Source: Pseudonocardia kujensis (GTDB lineage: Bacteria > Actinomycetota > Actinomycetes > Mycobacteriales > Pseudonocardiaceae). Taken from it: a stretch of 64,000 nucleotides of DNA. Location of the stretch: the NCBI RefSeq assembly GCF_021283305.1, contig NZ_JAJSOK010000032.1:1-64000 (forward strand), read 5' to 3'. Below, piece after piece: positions 31,914 through 40,655 of this stretch; the first letter of the stretch is position 1, and every line of letters starts with the position of its first letter. The notes beneath the pieces were generated by a model. That model was not told where the DNA came from. It was given only the letters and a program-made list of their open reading frames with translations, and did not search any database. Made by a program: the position numbers and the translations under genes.

Positions 31914-33305
31914 TCAGCGCGGGAGGTACTTCTCCGCCGCCTCGCGGTAACGGTCCTCGAGGCCCGCGGTGAGCGCGGCCTCGTAGCGCTCGGGTGTGCC
32001 GCCGGCCTCCCAGGCAGGCGGCTCGGAACCGCCGGCGAGCACCCAGGCGGCCTGGCGGGCGGCGCCGTCGGCCACGTACTCGCCGGGTTCGGGCACCACG
32101 ACCGGGACGCCGAAGACGCCGGGGGCGATGCGGCGCACCGCCTCGGACCGCGCGGCGCCGCCGATCAGCATGATCTCGTGCGCGTGCACCCCCACCGCGG
32201 CCAGCGCGTCGACCCCCGCCTTCTGTCCCGACAGCATGCCCTCGATCGCGGCGCGGGCGAGGTTCGCGGGGGTGGCGTTGGCCAGTGTCATGCCGTGGAT
32301 CGCGCCGGTGGAGTGCGGCAGGTTCGGCGTGCGCTCGCCCTCCAGGTACGGCACGAGCGTGAGGCCCTCGGCGCCGGGCGGAGCGGAGAGGGCGAGCCGG
32401 GACAGCTCGGCGTGGTCGACGCCGAGCAGCCGCGCCGCGGCGTCGAGCACCCGGGCCGCGTTGAGCGTGACCACCAGCGGCAGGAAGGCGCCGGTGGCGT
32501 CGGCGAACCCGGCGATGGTGCCGGTCGGGTCGCTGCCCTGCCGTTCGCCCCGCGCCGACACCACACCCGAGGTCCCGAGCGAGACCACGACGTCGTCGCC
32601 TGCCCCGAGCCCGAGTGCGGCGCCCGCGTTGTCCCCGGCGCCGGGACCGAGCCGGAGACCCGGGCCCTCGACGGACTCGGTGGGGCCGAGAACCCGGGGG
32701 AGGACGACGTCGTCGCGGCCCAGCCCGAGCCGCAGCAGGTCGCGGCGGTACTCGCCGGAGGAGGCGTCGAAGTAGCCGGTGCCGGAGGCGTCGGACCGGT
32801 CGGTGACCAGCGCGTCGAGCGCGCCGTTCCCGGCCAGCTGCCAGGTCAGCCAGTCGTGCGGGAGACAGACGGCGGCGGTGCGGGCCGCGTTGGCGGGTTC
32901 GTTCTCCGCGAGCCAGCGCAGCTTCGTCACGGTGATCGAGGCGACCGGGACCGTACCGGTGGCGTCCGCCCAGGCCTGCGCACCCAGCTCCTCGACGAGT
33001 GCGGTCGCGGCGGGGGCCGAGCGGGTGTCGTTCCACAACAGCGCGGGGCGGACGACCTCGCCCGTCTCGTCGAGGCACACCATGCCGTGCTGCTGCCCGG
33101 CGACGCTCACGGCCGCGACGTCGGCGAGACCACCGGCCTCGTCGAGGGCCTGCTGCAGCGCCGCCCACCAGTGCTTGGGATCGACCTCCGTCCCGTCGGG
33201 GTGCGCGGCCCGGCCGGAGCGGACCAGCTCCCCGGACTCCGCGTCCCGGACGACGACCTTGCAGGACTGCGTCGACGAGTCGACGCCGGCGACGAGCTCA
33301 CCCAT
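31914..33305 (-). CDS. xylB: Xylulokinase-like FGGY carbohydrate kinase
   Basis: A 463-residue FGGY-family kinase that phosphorylates a sugar such as D-xylulose. The N-terminal phosphate motif is VAGVDSSTQSCKVVVRD. AVSVAGQQHGMVCLD, with the family's Q-H-G-M, is typical of XylB. The second lobe has SLGTSGVVSA and the C-terminal adenosine motif IMLIGGAARSEAVRRIAPGVFGVPV. The ATG at 33305 was chosen as the usual N-terminus; the 102-residue extension possible upstream lies inside the neighbouring gene. It is divergent, 52 bp apart, from the uronate dehydrogenase-like gene, suggesting a shared sugar catabolic control region. Confidence 0.9.
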   Translation of the reverse strand: MGELVAGVDSSTQSCKVVVRDAESGELVRSGRAAHPDGTEVDPKHWWAALQQALDEAGGLADVAAVSVAGQQHGMVCLDETGEVVRPALLWNDTRSAPAATALVEELGAQAWADATGTVPVASITVTKLRWLAENEPANAARTAAVCLPHDWLTWQLAGNGALDALVTDRSDASGTGYFDASSGEYRRDLLRLGLGRDDVVLPRVLGPTESVEGPGLRLGPGAGDNAGAALGLGAGDDVVVSLGTSGVVSARGERQGSDPTGTIAGFADATGAFLPLVVTLNAARVLDAAARLLGVDHAELSRLALSAPPGAEGLTLVPYLEGERTPNLPHSTGAIHGMTLANATPANLARAAIEGMLSGQKAGVDALAAVGVHAHEIMLIGGAARSEAVRRIAPGVFGVPVVVPEPGEYVADGAARQAAWVLAGGSEPPAWEAGGTPERYEAALTAGLEDRYREAAEKYLPR

Positions 33306-33357
33306 GCCGACCACCCTGCCGTGCGCGACCCCTCGTGCGCGAGGGCAGGATCGCGGC

Positions 33358-34128
33358 GTGCAACGAGTTCTGATCACGGGAGCCGCCGGACGGATCGGGC
33401 GGATGCTGCGCGCGCGGATGCCGCGCCCGGGCCGGGAGCTGCGGCTGCTCGACCGCGAGGGGATCGACGAGCTCGGCGCGCTCACCGCCGACGTCGCCGA
33501 CCTCGCCGCGATGGTGGCCGCGTGCGAGGGCGTCGACGCGATCGTCCACCTCGGCGGGATCTCGGGCGAGGCGGACTGGGCCTCGATCCGCGACGCGAAC
33601 ATCGAGGGCACGTACGCCGTCTTCGAGGCCGCACGGCAGACCGGGGTGCGGCGGGTCGTCTACGCCTCCAGCAACCACGCCGTCGGGTTCGTCCACCAGC
33701 CCGACGACCCGGATCTCGAGATGCCCGACGACCTGGGCCCCCGCCCGGACTCCTACTACGGCGTGAGCAAGGTGGTGGGCGAGGCGCTCGGCAGCCTGTA
33801 CCACGACCGGTACGGCCTCGACGTCGTCTGCCTGCGGATCGGCACCTGCGCCGCCGAGCCCCACGACCTGCGTGGACTCTCCACCTGGCTCTCGCCCGAC
33901 GACTGCGCCCGCCTGGTCGAGGCCGCGCTCACGACGCCGTCACCGGGCTTCCGGACGGTCTGGGGCGTCTCGGCCAATACCCGTCGGGTGTGGTCGCTCG
34001 AGGGCGGTGCCGCGATCGGCTACGAGCCGCGAGACGACGCCGAGGTGTTCGCCGACCGGATCGGTCCCGGTGACCCGGCGAAGGACGAGGTCGGCCGGAG
34101 GTACGTCGGCGGGCCGTTCACGCTCTGA
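33358..34128 (+). CDS. NAD-dependent epimerase/dehydratase, uronate dehydrogenase-like
   Basis: A 256-residue extended-SDR protein. The NAD loop is LITGAAGRIGRML at residues 5-17. The second motif is VHLGGISGEADW. The active site is YASSNHAVGF, then the catalytic Tyr and Lys in SYYGVSKVVGEAL. The short length and the NHAVGF segment are typical of uronate dehydrogenases, which oxidise glucuronate or galacturonate to the aldarolactone. The GTG at 33358 has no ribosome site but CAGGAT lies 6 bp upstream, consistent with a leaderless transcript. The divergent xylulokinase-like gene supports a role in pentose or uronate use. Confidence 0.78.
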   Translation: MQRVLITGAAGRIGRMLRARMPRPGRELRLLDREGIDELGALTADVADLAAMVAACEGVDAIVHLGGISGEADWASIRDANIEGTYAVFEAARQTGVRRVVYASSNHAVGFVHQPDDPDLEMPDDLGPRPDSYYGVSKVVGEALGSLYHDRYGLDVVCLRIGTCAAEPHDLRGLSTWLSPDDCARLVEAALTTPSPGFRTVWGVSANTRRVWSLEGGAAIGYEPRDDAEVFADRIGPGDPAKDEVGRRYVGGPFTL

Positions 34129-34140
34129 CCTCCCGGGATG

Positions 34141-34262
34141 TGCGACTCGGACGCCCGGAACTGCCGACTCGGGGTGCAGGAACTGCCGACTCGCGGTGCA
34201 GGAACTGCCGACTCGCGGTGCAGGAACTCGCGACTCGCGGTGCAGGAACTGCCGACTCGCGG
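34141..34262. repeat. 22-bp tandem repeat (about 5 units)
   Basis: Units close to AACTGCCGACTCGCGGTGCAGG follow each other from 34159 to 34262, with a degenerate unit at 34141-34158. Unit period is exactly 22 bp. One unit reads AACTCGCGACTCGCGG instead of AACTGCCGACTCGCGG. The array fills the gap between two convergent stops (34128 and 34275). It is not part of either gene. Confidence 0.9.
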
Positions 34263-34274
34263 ATACCGGCGGGG

Positions 34275-35771
34275 TCAGAGGGCCATGGCGTCGGTCCAGA
34301 GGCGGGCGGAGCGGCCGGTGAGGACGTCGAGCAGGGCGCCGGCCTGGGCGTCCGTGAGGGAGGCGACGTAGTCGATCACCGCCCGGCCGCGGGCGAGGTC
34401 GCCGACCTGCGCGGCTTTGACCACGCCCTCCTCCGCGAGCGCCGCGTACTCGCCGCGGGCCAGCTCGACGAGGTCGTGCAGTCGCGGCGGGAGGCCGGGG
34501 GCGTCCGGCGAGCGGCCGTCGGCCAGCCAGTCGTGCAGGGCGCCGACCAGCCCGGTGACGACGGTGGCCTGGCCGCGCTGGTGCGAGGCCAGGTCCGCGC
34601 GGCGCAGCACGAACTGCTGGTGCACGAACTTCAGCACGGCCACCTCGTGCCACTGCGCCTCGCCGAGCGCCACGTGCGCCGCGCGGACGGGCGGCTCCTC
34701 CAGCACCCGGATGCCGCCGACGAGCCGCGAGGTCCAGCGCGCGGAGAACTCGGCGACGGCCCGTTCGGCGGCCATGGACCCGTCGAAGGGCACGGCGAGC
34801 AGGCCGTCGACCAGCTCGGCCCGCACCCGGGCGACGGCGGCGGCGAAGGCGTCGTCGGAGTAGACCCAGTCGTCGCGCTCGGCGAGCCGGCGGCGCAGCC
34901 GCTCCAGGGCAGCACCGGGCCCCGCCGTCGGGCCGGGCTCGACGGACCGCTCCCAGCTGCGCAGCTCGGCGGCCACGCCGGCCTGCTGGAGCACGCCGAC
35001 CCGGTGGAAGTCCTCGACGTCGTGGATGGCGTAGGCGATGTCGTCGGCGGTGTCCATCACCGCGGCCTCGACCGTCTGCTGCCAGGGCGCCACCGGGAAC
35101 GGCGCCCGCGCGGCCTGCAGCTCGCCCAGCTCGGTCACGTAGGCGGAGAACTTCGCCGAGCCGGAGTCGGGGACACCGGGCAGCGGGCCGCCGCCGCGGG
35201 GCGGCAGCTCGGCCTCGCTCGGGTGCGGGTCCGGGTACCCGCGGCGCGCCCACGGGTACTTGAGGACGGCGGCGCGCACCGCCGCCGTCAGGCCCAGTCC
35301 CGTGCGCCCGGGGCCGTGCAGGTCGATCGTGGTGAGGATCCGGAAGCTCTGGGCGTTGCCCTCGAAGCCGTCGGCCAGCCCGAGGCGCTCCCGGGCCAGG
35401 CGGTCGAGGACCTGCTCGCCGAGGTGCCCGAAGGGCGGGTGGCCCAGGTCGTGCGCCAGCGCGGCGGCCTCGACGACGTCCGGGTCGCAGCCGCCGAGCT
35501 TCTCGAGCACCGGCCCGGACTCCTCGCCGAGCCGCTCGGCGATCGCCCGGGCGACCTGCGCGACCTGCAACGAGTGCGTGAGCCGGTTGTGGAGCAGCAG
35601 CCCGGCGCCGTTGGGGCTCACGACCTGTGTGACGCCGGCGAGCCGCGCGAAGAACGGCGACGCGGCGATCCGGTCGCGGTCCACGCGGAACGGCGAGCCC
35701 GCCAGCCCCGCACCCGTCTCCGCCGCGCCGGCCGCGCGCTCCTCCCGGCCCTCGGTCATGCGCAGGGTCAT
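34275..35771 (-). CDS. dgt: Deoxyguanosine triphosphohydrolase-like HD protein
   Basis: A 498-residue HD-domain phosphohydrolase that splits dGTP (or other dNTPs) into nucleoside and triphosphate. The metal motif is complete: HNRLTHSLQVAQV, then AALAHDLGHPPFGHLGEQVL with the HD pair, and MDTADDIAYAIHDVEDF for the distal Asp. The C-terminal half matches dNTPase regulatory parts. Two ATGs, 35771 and 35759, are equally placed; the first is used. It is separated from the repeat array by 12 bp at its 3' end and preceded by a pair of palindromic elements. Confidence 0.88.
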   Translation of the reverse strand: MTLRMTEGREERAAGAAETGAGLAGSPFRVDRDRIAASPFFARLAGVTQVVSPNGAGLLLHNRLTHSLQVAQVARAIAERLGEESGPVLEKLGGCDPDVVEAAALAHDLGHPPFGHLGEQVLDRLARERLGLADGFEGNAQSFRILTTIDLHGPGRTGLGLTAAVRAAVLKYPWARRGYPDPHPSEAELPPRGGGPLPGVPDSGSAKFSAYVTELGELQAARAPFPVAPWQQTVEAAVMDTADDIAYAIHDVEDFHRVGVLQQAGVAAELRSWERSVEPGPTAGPGAALERLRRRLAERDDWVYSDDAFAAAVARVRAELVDGLLAVPFDGSMAAERAVAEFSARWTSRLVGGIRVLEEPPVRAAHVALGEAQWHEVAVLKFVHQQFVLRRADLASHQRGQATVVTGLVGALHDWLADGRSPDAPGLPPRLHDLVELARGEYAALAEEGVVKAAQVGDLARGRAVIDYVASLTDAQAGALLDVLTGRSARLWTDAMAL

Positions 35772-35840
35772 GCGCAGCAGGCTATCCGCGCATCCCCGCG
35801 CGCGCCGGGCTGCACAACTCCCCAGCGGGGCGCTGCCCAG

Positions 35841-35903
35841 CGCAGTATGGATCCATAACGTGTCGGGGAGGGGCGTCTCATCGCGTTGTGGAGCCATACT
35901 CCG
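35841..35903. repeat. Palindromic repeat cluster I (two copies)
   Basis: A first copy, with TATGGATCCATA as its core (35846-35857), and a more worn second copy (GCGTTGTGGAGCCATAC at 35883-35899) lie about 38 bp apart between dgt and the MFS gene. They belong to the family with arms GCGTTATGG/CCATAACGC seen also at 42963-43063 and 46951-47053. Confidence 0.7.
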
Positions 35904-35904
35904 A

Positions 35905-37359
35905 TCAGGCCCGGATCGGGACCGCGGTCTGCGGCGCGTGGGCCCGTGCGGTGGGGCGGACGAGCAACAGCACCAGCAGCCCCCCGACGACCCCGGCCGC
36001 CCCGGCGAGCAGAGAACCGGCGTGCAGCCCGGCCGCGACGGCCGCGTGCACCTCACCGGTCCCCGGCGCCTGCCCCGCGACGACCGCCTCGACCAGCCCC
36101 GGGTCGGAGACGTGCCCCTCGACGGTGTTCCGGAAGACCAGCCCGAGCACCGCGACGCCGAGCGCGTACCCGAGCTGCCGCGCGGTGTTGAGCGTCCCGG
36201 CGACCATCCCGCCGAGCTGCGGCGGGGCCGCGGACAGGGCGGCGGCGGTGAGCGTGGGGATCGCCAGCCCCACCCCGACCCCGACGACGGCGAGCCCGGG
36301 CAGCAGCGCGAGCGCACCCGACTCCGCGCCCACCATCGACTGCAGGCCGGAGCCGACGCCGACCAGCACCAGACCGATGCCCACGGTCCAGCGCGGCGAG
36401 ACGCCCTGGAGTGCCCGGCCGGCGATGGCCGACACCAGGAACGAACACACCGCCATCGGCAGCAGCGCCACGCCCGCGGCGACCGGCGAGAGCCCGAGCA
36501 CGCCCTGCAGCCACACGGAGATGTACGCGAGCATCGAGAAGGCCGCGGCCATCAGGACCAGCCCGGCGGTGATCGTCGCGGAGAAGGAGGCGGACCGGAA
36601 GAGCCGCAGCTCCAGCAGGGGGTGCTCGACCTTCCGCTCGATGCCCAGGAAGATCGCGATCGCGACGGCGGCGAGCACGAGGAAGGCGACGGTGCCTGCG
36701 GCGGTCCAGCCGTCGTCGCCCGCCCGGATCAGGCCGTAGGTGAGCGCGCCGGCGAAGACGGTGAAGGCGAGGATGCCGGGCACGTCGAGCCGCACGCCGG
36801 GCCGCCGGGTCTCGACGCAGACGGCGAGGGTCAGGGCGATCGTCAGCACCGTCACCGGCAGGTTGACCAGGAAGATCCACCGCCAGCCCGCGTGTTGGGT
36901 GAGCAGCCCGCCGACCAGCGGGCCGAGCGCGGAGCCCGCCCCGTTGGTCGCACCCCAGACGCCGAACGCGACGCCGCGGTCGCGGCCGGAGTAGGTGGCG
37001 TTGAGCAGGGCGGTGGTGGTCGCGAACATCAGGGCCGCACCGATGCCCTGCAGGCCGCGGGCCGTGATCAGCACCGTCGCGGTGGGAGCCAGGCCGCAGG
37101 CCAGCGAGCCGAGCGCGAACAGGACCAGGCCGGCGACGTAGGCCCGGCGCCGGCCGACGATGTCGGCCGTCGACCCCGCGCCCAGCAGCAGGGCGGCCAG
37201 AACGAGGGCGTAGACGTCCAGGACCCACTGCAGGCTGGTGAACGACGCCCGCAGGTCCGCCGCCATGTCGGGCAGCGCGACCGTCACGATCGTGACGTCG
37301 AGCAGCAGCATGAAGGAACCGAGACAGATGGCCACGAGCGGCCACCAACGAGAAGGCAT
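35905..37359 (-). CDS. MFS drug exporter, DHA2 (14-helix) family
   Basis: A 484-residue transporter with about 14 membrane helices. It shows the DHA2 markers LDVTIVTVALPDMAADL in helix 1, WVLDVYALVLAALLLGAGSTADIVGRRRAY (motif A) in helices 2-3, and GAALMFATTTALL and GVWGATNGAGSALGPLVGGLL (motif C) in helices 4-5. Proton-driven export of drugs or metabolites is expected. The ATG at 37359 gives MPSRWWPLVAICLGSFMLLLD, the usual start. The divergent Lrp-type regulator 78 bp away probably controls it. Confidence 0.9.
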   Translation of the reverse strand: MPSRWWPLVAICLGSFMLLLDVTIVTVALPDMAADLRASFTSLQWVLDVYALVLAALLLGAGSTADIVGRRRAYVAGLVLFALGSLACGLAPTATVLITARGLQGIGAALMFATTTALLNATYSGRDRGVAFGVWGATNGAGSALGPLVGGLLTQHAGWRWIFLVNLPVTVLTIALTLAVCVETRRPGVRLDVPGILAFTVFAGALTYGLIRAGDDGWTAAGTVAFLVLAAVAIAIFLGIERKVEHPLLELRLFRSASFSATITAGLVLMAAAFSMLAYISVWLQGVLGLSPVAAGVALLPMAVCSFLVSAIAGRALQGVSPRWTVGIGLVLVGVGSGLQSMVGAESGALALLPGLAVVGVGVGLAIPTLTAAALSAAPPQLGGMVAGTLNTARQLGYALGVAVLGLVFRNTVEGHVSDPGLVEAVVAGQAPGTGEVHAAVAAGLHAGSLLAGAAGVVGGLLVLLLVRPTARAHAPQTAVPIRA

Positions 37360-37379
37360 GCGACGAGGATCCGGACTGC

Positions 37380-37416
37380 GTGCGTGGATACGCACTCAGA
37401 TCTGCGAGGATGCAGA
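37380..37416. promoter_or_regulatory. Operator candidates between MFS exporter and double Lrp
   Basis: Two inverted repeats lie in the 78-bp divergent region: GTGCGT-GGAT-ACGCAC (37380-37395, perfect) and TCTGC-GAGGAT-GCAGA (37401-37416). Their centres are about 21 bp apart, two helical turns, as Lrp/AsnC regulators prefer. They probably form one composite site. Confidence 0.5.
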
Positions 37417-37437
37417 AATCCGACACGGGAGGTCGTA

Positions 37438-38394
37438 GTGACGCCGGAACTCGACGCACTGGACCGCAGGATCATGCACGCGCTCAACCTCGACGGGCGG
37501 GTGTCGTTCGCCCGGGTCGGCGAGGTGCTGGGCGTGTCGGACCGGACCGTCGCCAGACGCTGGGCGCGGATGCGCGAGGCGGACCGGGTGCGGCTGGTCG
37601 GCGCCGTCGGCGGGGCGGGTCTGGGCGGCGCCCAGTGGATCATCCGGATGCGGTGCCGGCCCGGCAGTGCGGAGGAGGTGGCGCACGCGCTGGCCCGCCG
37701 CGAGGACACCCGCTGGGTGCAGCTGCTCTCCGGCGGCACCGAGATCAGCGCGAGCGTGCAGTCCTGGTCGGCCGAGGAGCGCGACGAGCTGATCCTGCAA
37801 CGGCTGCAGCGCACCGCCCAGATCCAGACGGTGACCGCGCACAGCGTCCTGCACGTCTTCGGCGGCGGCCCGGACGTCTTCCACGCCGTGGACGTGCTGG
37901 AACCCGACGAGATCGCCGCCCTGCGCCCGGTGTTCCGGACCGAGGCCGCTGCCGGGATCACCGACGCGGACCGGCCGTTGCTGCGGGTGCTGCGCCGCGA
38001 CGGGCGGGCGCCCTACGCCGAGCTCGCGGCGGCGACGGGCTGGTCGGAGTCCACCGTGGCCCGCCGGATCGAGGCGCTGCGGGCCGCCGACCTGCTGTTC
38101 TTCGACTTCGACGTCGACGACCGGCTGCTCGGCTTCCACGCCCACACCCGGATGTGGCTGACCGTGCCGCCCGCGCACCTGCTCGAGGCGGGCCGGGCGA
38201 TCGCGGCGCACCCCGAGGTGGCCTTCTGTGCGGCCACCACCGGCCGGGCCAACCTCACCGCGTCCGTGGTGTGCCGGGACGAGGCCGACCTCTTCCGCTA
38301 CCTCACCGAGCGGGTCGGGGCGCTGCCGAACATCGGCGAGGTCGAGACCGGTCCGATCATGCGGACGGTCAAGCGGGCCGGCGCCTACCCCTGA
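37438..38394 (+). CDS. Double Lrp/AsnC-family regulator
   Basis: A 318-residue regulator built of two Lrp units in tandem. The first helix-turn-helix is LDRRIMHALNLDGRVSFARVGEVLGVSDRTVARRW at residues 8-43. The second is DRPLLRVLRRDGRAPYAELAAATGWSESTVARRIEAL at about 180-215. Each is followed by a RAM/ASNC-type beta-alpha domain. Fused Lrp proteins of this kind are frequent in actinobacteria and act like a single-chain dimer. The GTG at 37438 follows GGGAGGTCGTA. It is divergent from the MFS exporter, its likely target. Confidence 0.88.
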   Translation: MTPELDALDRRIMHALNLDGRVSFARVGEVLGVSDRTVARRWARMREADRVRLVGAVGGAGLGGAQWIIRMRCRPGSAEEVAHALARREDTRWVQLLSGGTEISASVQSWSAEERDELILQRLQRTAQIQTVTAHSVLHVFGGGPDVFHAVDVLEPDEIAALRPVFRTEAAAGITDADRPLLRVLRRDGRAPYAELAAATGWSESTVARRIEALRAADLLFFDFDVDDRLLGFHAHTRMWLTVPPAHLLEAGRAIAAHPEVAFCAATTGRANLTASVVCRDEADLFRYLTERVGALPNIGEVETGPIMRTVKRAGAYP

Positions 38395-38433
38395 GCGGTG
38401 GGCGGTGCTGGATCGCCCCCGGCGCGCAGGTCG

Positions 38434-39939
38434 TCACAAGCGCCGGAACCGCACGGGGATCCCGCCGACGGGCACGGGCAGCGAGGTGTTGTCCCAGCGC
38501 ATCCGGTAGCCGGGCTCGATCTCCCAGCGGTGGGTCCGCAGCATCTCGTGCAGGATCGCCGTGACCTCGTAGGTGCCGAAGTGCAGGCCGATGCACTTGT
38601 GCACGCCGCCGCCGAACGGGACCCAGGCGTCGCGGTCGGAGCGGTCCTCACGACGGCCCTCGGAGAAGCGGTCGGGGTCGAAGGTCTCCGGGTCGGTCCA
38701 GCACGCCGGGTCGTAGTGGTTCACGCCCTGCGCGACCACGACCCGGGTGCCCTTCGGCACGTGGTGGCCGGCGACCGCGGTGTCCTTGACCGCCGTGCGC
38801 ATCACGACCGGGACCGGGGCGTCCATCCGGAGCGCCTCCTTGATCACGAGGTCGAGGGTGGTCAGCGACTTCAGGGCGGCGACGTCCGGCGGGTTGTCGC
38901 CCAGGGCGAGCGACTCGGCGCGGGCCTTCTCCTGCCACTCGGGGTTGCGGGCGAGGTGGTACGCGGCCGACGCCGTGGCGATGGTCGACGTGTCGTGCGC
39001 GGCCATCATCAGGAAGATCATGTGGTTGACGACGTCGTCGTCGGAGAACCGCTCGCCCTCCGGCGTCACGACGTGGCACAGCGCGGTGAACAGGTCGTCG
39101 CCCGTCCCCGCGCGCTTGGCCGGCAGCGCGTCGCGGAACCACTTCTCCAGCACCGCCCGCCCGCGCAGGCCCTTCTGCCAGCGCGAACCCGGGACGGGGT
39201 AGCGCACGAACGCGTTGGCCGCCCGCACGCAGTCGACGAACGCCCGGTTGATCTCGTCGGCGTCAAGGGTCGGCTCCGCAAGCTCGGCCTCCGCCTCCGG
39301 CCCGCTGCGGGCGTCCATGAACACCCGGGTGGCGATGTCGAGCGTCATCTTCTTGAGGGTCGGGTAGAGCCGCAGCGAACCCTCCCAGCTCGGCACGACG
39401 TCCCGGATCACGGGCACGGCCTGGTCGACGTAGGCCTTGATGCGGTCGGCGGTGAACGCCTCCTGCATGATCCGCCGGTGCGCGCGGTGCTCGTCGAAGT
39501 CCATGAGCATGAGCCCGCGGTGGAAGAACCTGTCGACGAGGACCCGCCAGCCCTCCTGGGAGAAGGCCTTGTCCCGGTTGGTCAGCACCTCGCGGGTGGC
39601 GGCCGCCCCGCCGACGACGACCGCACGGCCGTTCGGGGTGCGCATCCACCAGACGGGCCCGTAGTGCGCGCTGCGGCGGCGGTTGAGGTCGGTGCCGAAG
39701 CGGACGTAGCCGAGCGCGTGCCCGAGCAGCGGGAGCCCCTCGTCGCCGGGCACCGGGCGCAGGCCCTCCGGCGCGGGGGAGAGCGGGGAGCCGACGCCCC
39801 CGGCCGAGCGCTCGAGCAGGGCGCGGTCGACCTGCGCGGGCAGCGGCAGGGTGAGTACGGAGGAGTACCGCTCGCGGGCGTGGCGCGGGAGGGACCCGAT
39901 CCCCGCACCGATCCGTCGCACCTGCTCGATCACCGTCAC
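38434..39939 (-). CDS. Cytochrome P450
   Basis: A 501-residue P450. The I-helix oxygen motif is MAAHDTST, the K-helix ExxR is KEALR, and the haem loop FGGGVHKCIGLHFG carries the ligand Cys449. The protein is longer than the usual 400-residue soluble bacterial type because of about 65 extra N-terminal residues (IEQVRRIGAGIGSLPRHARERY...). The PPGP-like turn DEGLPLLGHALGYV is present. The GTG at 39939 follows GAGGGAGACTCAC. No ferredoxin gene is near. It is divergent from a TetR gene with a palindromic operator between them. Confidence 0.92.
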   Translation of the reverse strand: MTVIEQVRRIGAGIGSLPRHARERYSSVLTLPLPAQVDRALLERSAGGVGSPLSPAPEGLRPVPGDEGLPLLGHALGYVRFGTDLNRRRSAHYGPVWWMRTPNGRAVVVGGAAATREVLTNRDKAFSQEGWRVLVDRFFHRGLMLMDFDEHRAHRRIMQEAFTADRIKAYVDQAVPVIRDVVPSWEGSLRLYPTLKKMTLDIATRVFMDARSGPEAEAELAEPTLDADEINRAFVDCVRAANAFVRYPVPGSRWQKGLRGRAVLEKWFRDALPAKRAGTGDDLFTALCHVVTPEGERFSDDDVVNHMIFLMMAAHDTSTIATASAAYHLARNPEWQEKARAESLALGDNPPDVAALKSLTTLDLVIKEALRMDAPVPVVMRTAVKDTAVAGHHVPKGTRVVVAQGVNHYDPACWTDPETFDPDRFSEGRREDRSDRDAWVPFGGGVHKCIGLHFGTYEVTAILHEMLRTHRWEIEPGYRMRWDNTSLPVPVGGIPVRFRRL

Positions 39940-39985
39940 GTGAGTCTCCCTCGACCTCGGCTGTGCCGCCGACGTTAGACACTGT

Positions 39986-39998
39986 GACACGATGTGTC
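39986..39998. promoter_or_regulatory. Palindrome GACAC-GAT-GTGTC (candidate TetR operator)
   Basis: A perfect inverted repeat inside the 101-bp region between the P450 and TetR starts, located 47 bp upstream of the P450 start. It is well placed to repress P450 transcription. Confidence 0.5.
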
Positions 39999-40040
39999 CA
40001 CATGGTTGACGGATTCGGCGGATGCGTCCAGGCTGGTGCG

Positions 40041-40619
40041 ATGGAACCGAGGTCGATGGCCCAGCGGGCCCGCGTCGGACTGCGCGACGACGCGCTCGAC
40101 GTCGCCGAGGAGCTCGTCGTCGACCGGGGGTTCCGGGCCTTCTCGATGCGGGACCTGGCCACCCGGGTGGGCGTGAGCCGGCAGACGCTCTACAACGAGT
40201 TCGGTGACCGCCGGGGTGTGGCGTCGGCGCTGGTCCTGCGCTCCACCGAACGGTTCCTCGACGAGATCGAGCAGGCCCTGGCCGGGGAGGCGGACCTGCA
40301 CGCGGCCTGGGTCGCGGCGGTGCGCGGGGCGCTGGCGCGCGCGGAGGACAACCCGTTGCTCAAGACGCTGTTGACCGGCGAGGACGGCACCCCGGAGCTG
40401 TTCGGCACGGACAGCGAGCCGATCGTGGCGGCGGCGCGGGAGCGGGCCGCGGGGTACCTCCGGCGCCGCCGGCCCGACCTCGACGCCGACGTCGTCGGGC
40501 TCGCCGCCGAGACCGCCGCCCGGCTCACGGTGAGCCACATCGTGCTCCCGCTGGCCCCCGCCGACGTGATCGCCGAGCAGGTCGCCACGGTGGTGGTGCG
40601 GATCTGCCGTGCGCCGTGA
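40041..40619 (+). CDS. TetR-family regulator
   Basis: A 192-residue TetR protein, with ALDVAEELVVDRGFRAFSMRDLATRVGVSRQTLYNEFGDRRGV as its DNA-binding domain (about residues 14-56). A C-terminal helical ligand domain, TAARLTVSHIVLPLAPADVIAEQV, follows. Start codons at 40002, 40041 and 40056 are possible; 40041 was chosen as the ATG just before the conserved helix. It is divergent from the P450 gene, which is its likely target. Confidence 0.85.
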   Translation: MEPRSMAQRARVGLRDDALDVAEELVVDRGFRAFSMRDLATRVGVSRQTLYNEFGDRRGVASALVLRSTERFLDEIEQALAGEADLHAAWVAAVRGALARAEDNPLLKTLLTGEDGTPELFGTDSEPIVAAARERAAGYLRRRRPDLDADVVGLAAETAARLTVSHIVLPLAPADVIAEQVATVVVRICRAP

Positions 40620-40655
40620 GCGGTGCTCCGGCACCACCTCCCGCGCGCGGGCGCG

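Noticed and set aside
27856..33168. A 1770-codon minus-strand open frame across the SMC-like and xylulokinase genes
   Set aside because: It runs through two genes on opposite strands and an intergenic hairpin, and its composition is that of a shadow frame.
25201..33305. A full Wadjet (JetABCD) system
   Set aside because: The gene after the SMC-like ATPase is a convergent sugar kinase, not a JetD-like TOPRIM protein, and homology of the first two proteins to JetA and JetB could not be shown by eye.
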